Below are positions 46,393 to 49,301 of a stretch of 49,301 bases of DNA, piece by piece; the stretch's first letter is position 1, and each line of letters starts with the position of its first letter. Under the pieces are notes generated by a model. The model was not told the DNA's origin and made no database searches. It saw only the letters and a list, made by a program, of their open reading frames with translations. Location: the NCBI GenBank assembly GCA_026984045.1, contig JALSSV010000061.1, positions 1 through 49,301 of the forward strand. Reading direction: 5' to 3'. This stretch comes from Chromatiales bacterium (lineage in GTDB: Bacteria; Pseudomonadota; Gammaproteobacteria; UBA6429; Thiohalophilaceae). The translations under genes were made by a program, and so were the position numbers.

Positions 46393-46863
46393 TTAACCGC
46401 CACAACCGCCGAGAGTCACCTTGACCCCTTTCTTGGCGCTGTAGAGTTTGCCGCCGGCCTTGACCACGGCAATCACGTCCGAGGTCTTGGCCATCTTGAT
46501 CCGGCCGGTCACGAAGCCGTCGGTCACGTCCGACAGTTCGTAGCTGGCCGCAAGCGGAAAGGCATTGACCGGGACGAACACGGAAATGCTTTCCACGTCG
46601 GGCAGGGTGGTGGTGACGGTGACCGAAACCACGGCACCGTTTTCGGCGATGTCCGGGGCCTTGACCTTGACCTCCGGGCTGTTGACTGGCTGGTCGCTGC
46701 CAAGGAGGGCTTCCATGGCCAGGGGCAGCTTGCGGGCCTCGAAGGCCTGTTTGGGCCAGGCGGCCATCACGGCACGGGGCGTGAGCAGGCCGGCACTGAC
46801 CGCAAGGGCGACTGTGCCTGCGGCCATTCCTGCCTGGAGCAGGGTTCGACGTTTCGCTTGCAT
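46393..46863 (-). CDS. soxY: Thiosulfate-oxidation carrier protein SoxY
   Basis: A 156-residue periplasmic carrier protein. The N-terminal twin-arginine signal KRRTLLQAGMAAGTVALAVSAG predicts Tat export. The mature domain (SPEVKVKAPDIAENGAVVSVTV, VESISVFVPVNAFPLAASYEL) leads to the flexible C-terminal arm GGCGG, where Cys154 carries the sulfur adduct. Start ATG 46861-46863 has AGGAG upstream. soxXAB and soxCD are not in the window; orphan soxYZ is common in lineages that oxidise stored sulfur through the Dsr pathway. It is convergent with the DsrE-like gene. Confidence 0.96.
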   Translation of the reverse strand: MQAKRRTLLQAGMAAGTVALAVSAGLLTPRAVMAAWPKQAFEARKLPLAMEALLGSDQPVNSPEVKVKAPDIAENGAVVSVTVTTTLPDVESISVFVPVNAFPLAASYELSDVTDGFVTGRIKMAKTSDVIAVVKAGGKLYSAKKGVKVTLGGCGG

Positions 46864-47216
46864 AAAGTTGGCGCTCCTGTTGATGTTTCCGTGGGGAAAA
46901 TCCGGTTTCCCACTTTGACTGCAATTCTGATGCCATATTTGAAACACCATATAAAACAAACAGATAGGCAATGTTTGAGTTCGCTGGCTGATTATCGAGA
47001 TTGCGTTCTGCACTGCCGGACCGTGCATTGCACCCGTATCGGGCCTCACGGGGGATCGGGATCGCCATCCGGCGCGACAATCGATGGCCGGGCACCGGGT
47101 CGGGACGGGAAAAAACCAAGGCCACGCAGGAGAGACAGGGAGCTGGCACTGGGAAAAGCCGTTCCGGAGAGGGGCGGCAAAGAAGCGATGACGGACATCT
47201 GCCCGTCGCCACGGTC
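46864..47216. other. Gene-free stretch between soxY and tRNA-fMet
   Basis: The soxY side (46864-46975) is AT-richer and must hold the soxYZ promoter, though no -35/-10 pair is convincing. A short perfect palindrome GTGCATTGCAC lies at 47023-47033, similar to but shorter than the sites at 41760 and 45200. The rest shows no coding signal; open frames here are chance. Confidence 0.5.
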
Positions 47217-47244
47217 TTGAAAGATTTCCGCAACCTGTTAGAAT
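47217..47244 (+). promoter_or_regulatory. Promoter of tRNA-fMet
   Basis: TTGAAA (47217-47222), 16 nt, TAGAAT (47239-47244), ending 16 nt before the tRNA 5' end. Confidence 0.7.
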
Positions 47245-47260
47245 GCCCAACCTCACCAGA

Positions 47261-48960
<1,700 letters not shown>

Positions 48961-48964
<4 letters not shown>

Positions 48965-49116
48965 CGGGCGGCTGCGGTGCTGGGAGATGGCCGATTCTGT
49001 TGCCGTGCTTCGGCTGCTGTCAACCTGGCATCGCGCTCCCTGGCCGCGACCAGCTCGTCAACTGCGCGCCGGGCGAGCAGTTCGATGAGCCGGATGTGGT
49101 CTGGGGTGAGCGCCAC
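48961..49116 (-). CDS. Small hypothetical protein upstream of the recombinase
   Basis: A 51-residue product starting at GTG 49114-49116: AGGAGG lies 7 nt upstream, which decides for this start over a longer open frame. The sequence begins VALTPDHIRLIELLARRAVDELVAARERDAR, predicted as a helix, and ends with a polar tail. No family recognised. It overlaps the recombinase start (ATGA) and begins 1 nt after the upstream stop, so all three are translationally coupled. It may be a recombination directionality or accessory factor, but that is a guess. Confidence 0.6.
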
Positions 49117-49117
49117 G

Positions 49118-49301
49118 GTCAGGCCTCCTGCGTCTCCGGCGCGATGAAGGCCTCCCATGCCTCGCGCAGCAGCTCTGGCGGCTCGAGGCGATCGCCGTCT
49201 TCGACGATGCGCTCGACGAGCTCGTCGGTGTTCAGCTTGCCGAGGCGGGGGCGGTCGTCCTCGTCGTACACGCCCATTTCGATGAGCAGGTCCACCAGCT
49301 C
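49118..49301 (-). CDS. Hypothetical protein, C-terminal part (5' end outside window)
   Basis: The frame is open to the window edge and ends with TGA at 49118-49120. The last 60 residues, ELVDLLIEMGVYDEDDRPR then LNTDELVERIVEDGDRLEPP and LLREAWEAFIAPETQEA, are acidic and helical. No family recognised. Its Shine-Dalgarno-bearing 3' end serves the next gene, so it belongs to the recombinase operon of the integrated element. Confidence 0.55.

Overview
The window is about 49.3 kb of GC-rich (roughly 65 %) gammaproteobacterial chromosome. Gene order is close to that of E. coli, Pseudomonas and other gammaproteobacteria in three blocks: ssrA-smpB-ratAB-bamE-recN-nadK-grpE; dnaKJ-dapB-carAB-greA-yhbY-rlmE-ftsH-folP-glmM-tpiA-secG-tRNA-Leu(GAG); and a complete 14-gene nuo operon. 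A free-standing soxYZ pair and a periplasmic DsrE-like protein suggest a sulfur-oxidising lineage (Chromatiales/Ectothiorhodospirales-like). This is inference; no species can be named from the sequence alone.

Layout. 1-293: end of a nitroreductase-family gene. 534-1509: tmRNA and smpB. 1640-4794: an NSS-family Na+ symporter, ratA/ratB, and the divergent pair bamE/fur. 4870-7441: recN and nadK, minus strand. 7486-12680: heat-shock block hrcA-grpE-dnaK-dnaJ. It has a clear CIRCE operator ahead of hrcA and separate sigma-32-like promoters ahead of grpE, dnaK and dnaJ. 12761-18909: dapB, carA, carB, greA. 18927-19736: two copies of a MITE-like repeat bracketing a DUF4149 membrane-protein gene. 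19748-26585: yhbY (minus), rlmE, ftsH, folP, glmM, tpiA, secG and tRNA-Leu. 26586-27235: a gene-free stretch with two terminators, a duplicated tRNA-Leu 3' end, a repeat element and a strong nuo promoter. 27236-41673: nuoA to nuoN, encoding respiratory complex I.

41730-46863 is the most interesting accessory region. It holds a membrane histidine kinase, an NtrC-type response regulator with an intact GAFTGA loop, and then a secreted DsrE-family protein behind a near-consensus sigma-54 promoter. The same 13-bp palindrome (GTGYAAWTTRCAC) lies at the kinase promoter and about 150 bp upstream of the predicted sigma-54 start, as expected of the regulator's operator/enhancer. Convergent to this module are soxY and soxZ. 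I propose a sulfur-related signalling module; the signal and the role of the DsrE-like protein are unknown.

47217-49301: an initiator tRNA-fMet gene whose 3' half is overlapped, antisense, by the 3' end of a serine-recombinase gene. Two short genes precede the recombinase, one cut by the window edge. This looks like the left boundary of an integrated element that continues beyond the window.

Repeats are frequent between genes: REP-like palindromes, long-terminal-inverted-repeat elements, and a GGGCCGAGGGACGAG motif that forms the last codons of fur and carA. No CRISPR array, rRNA or transposase gene was seen.
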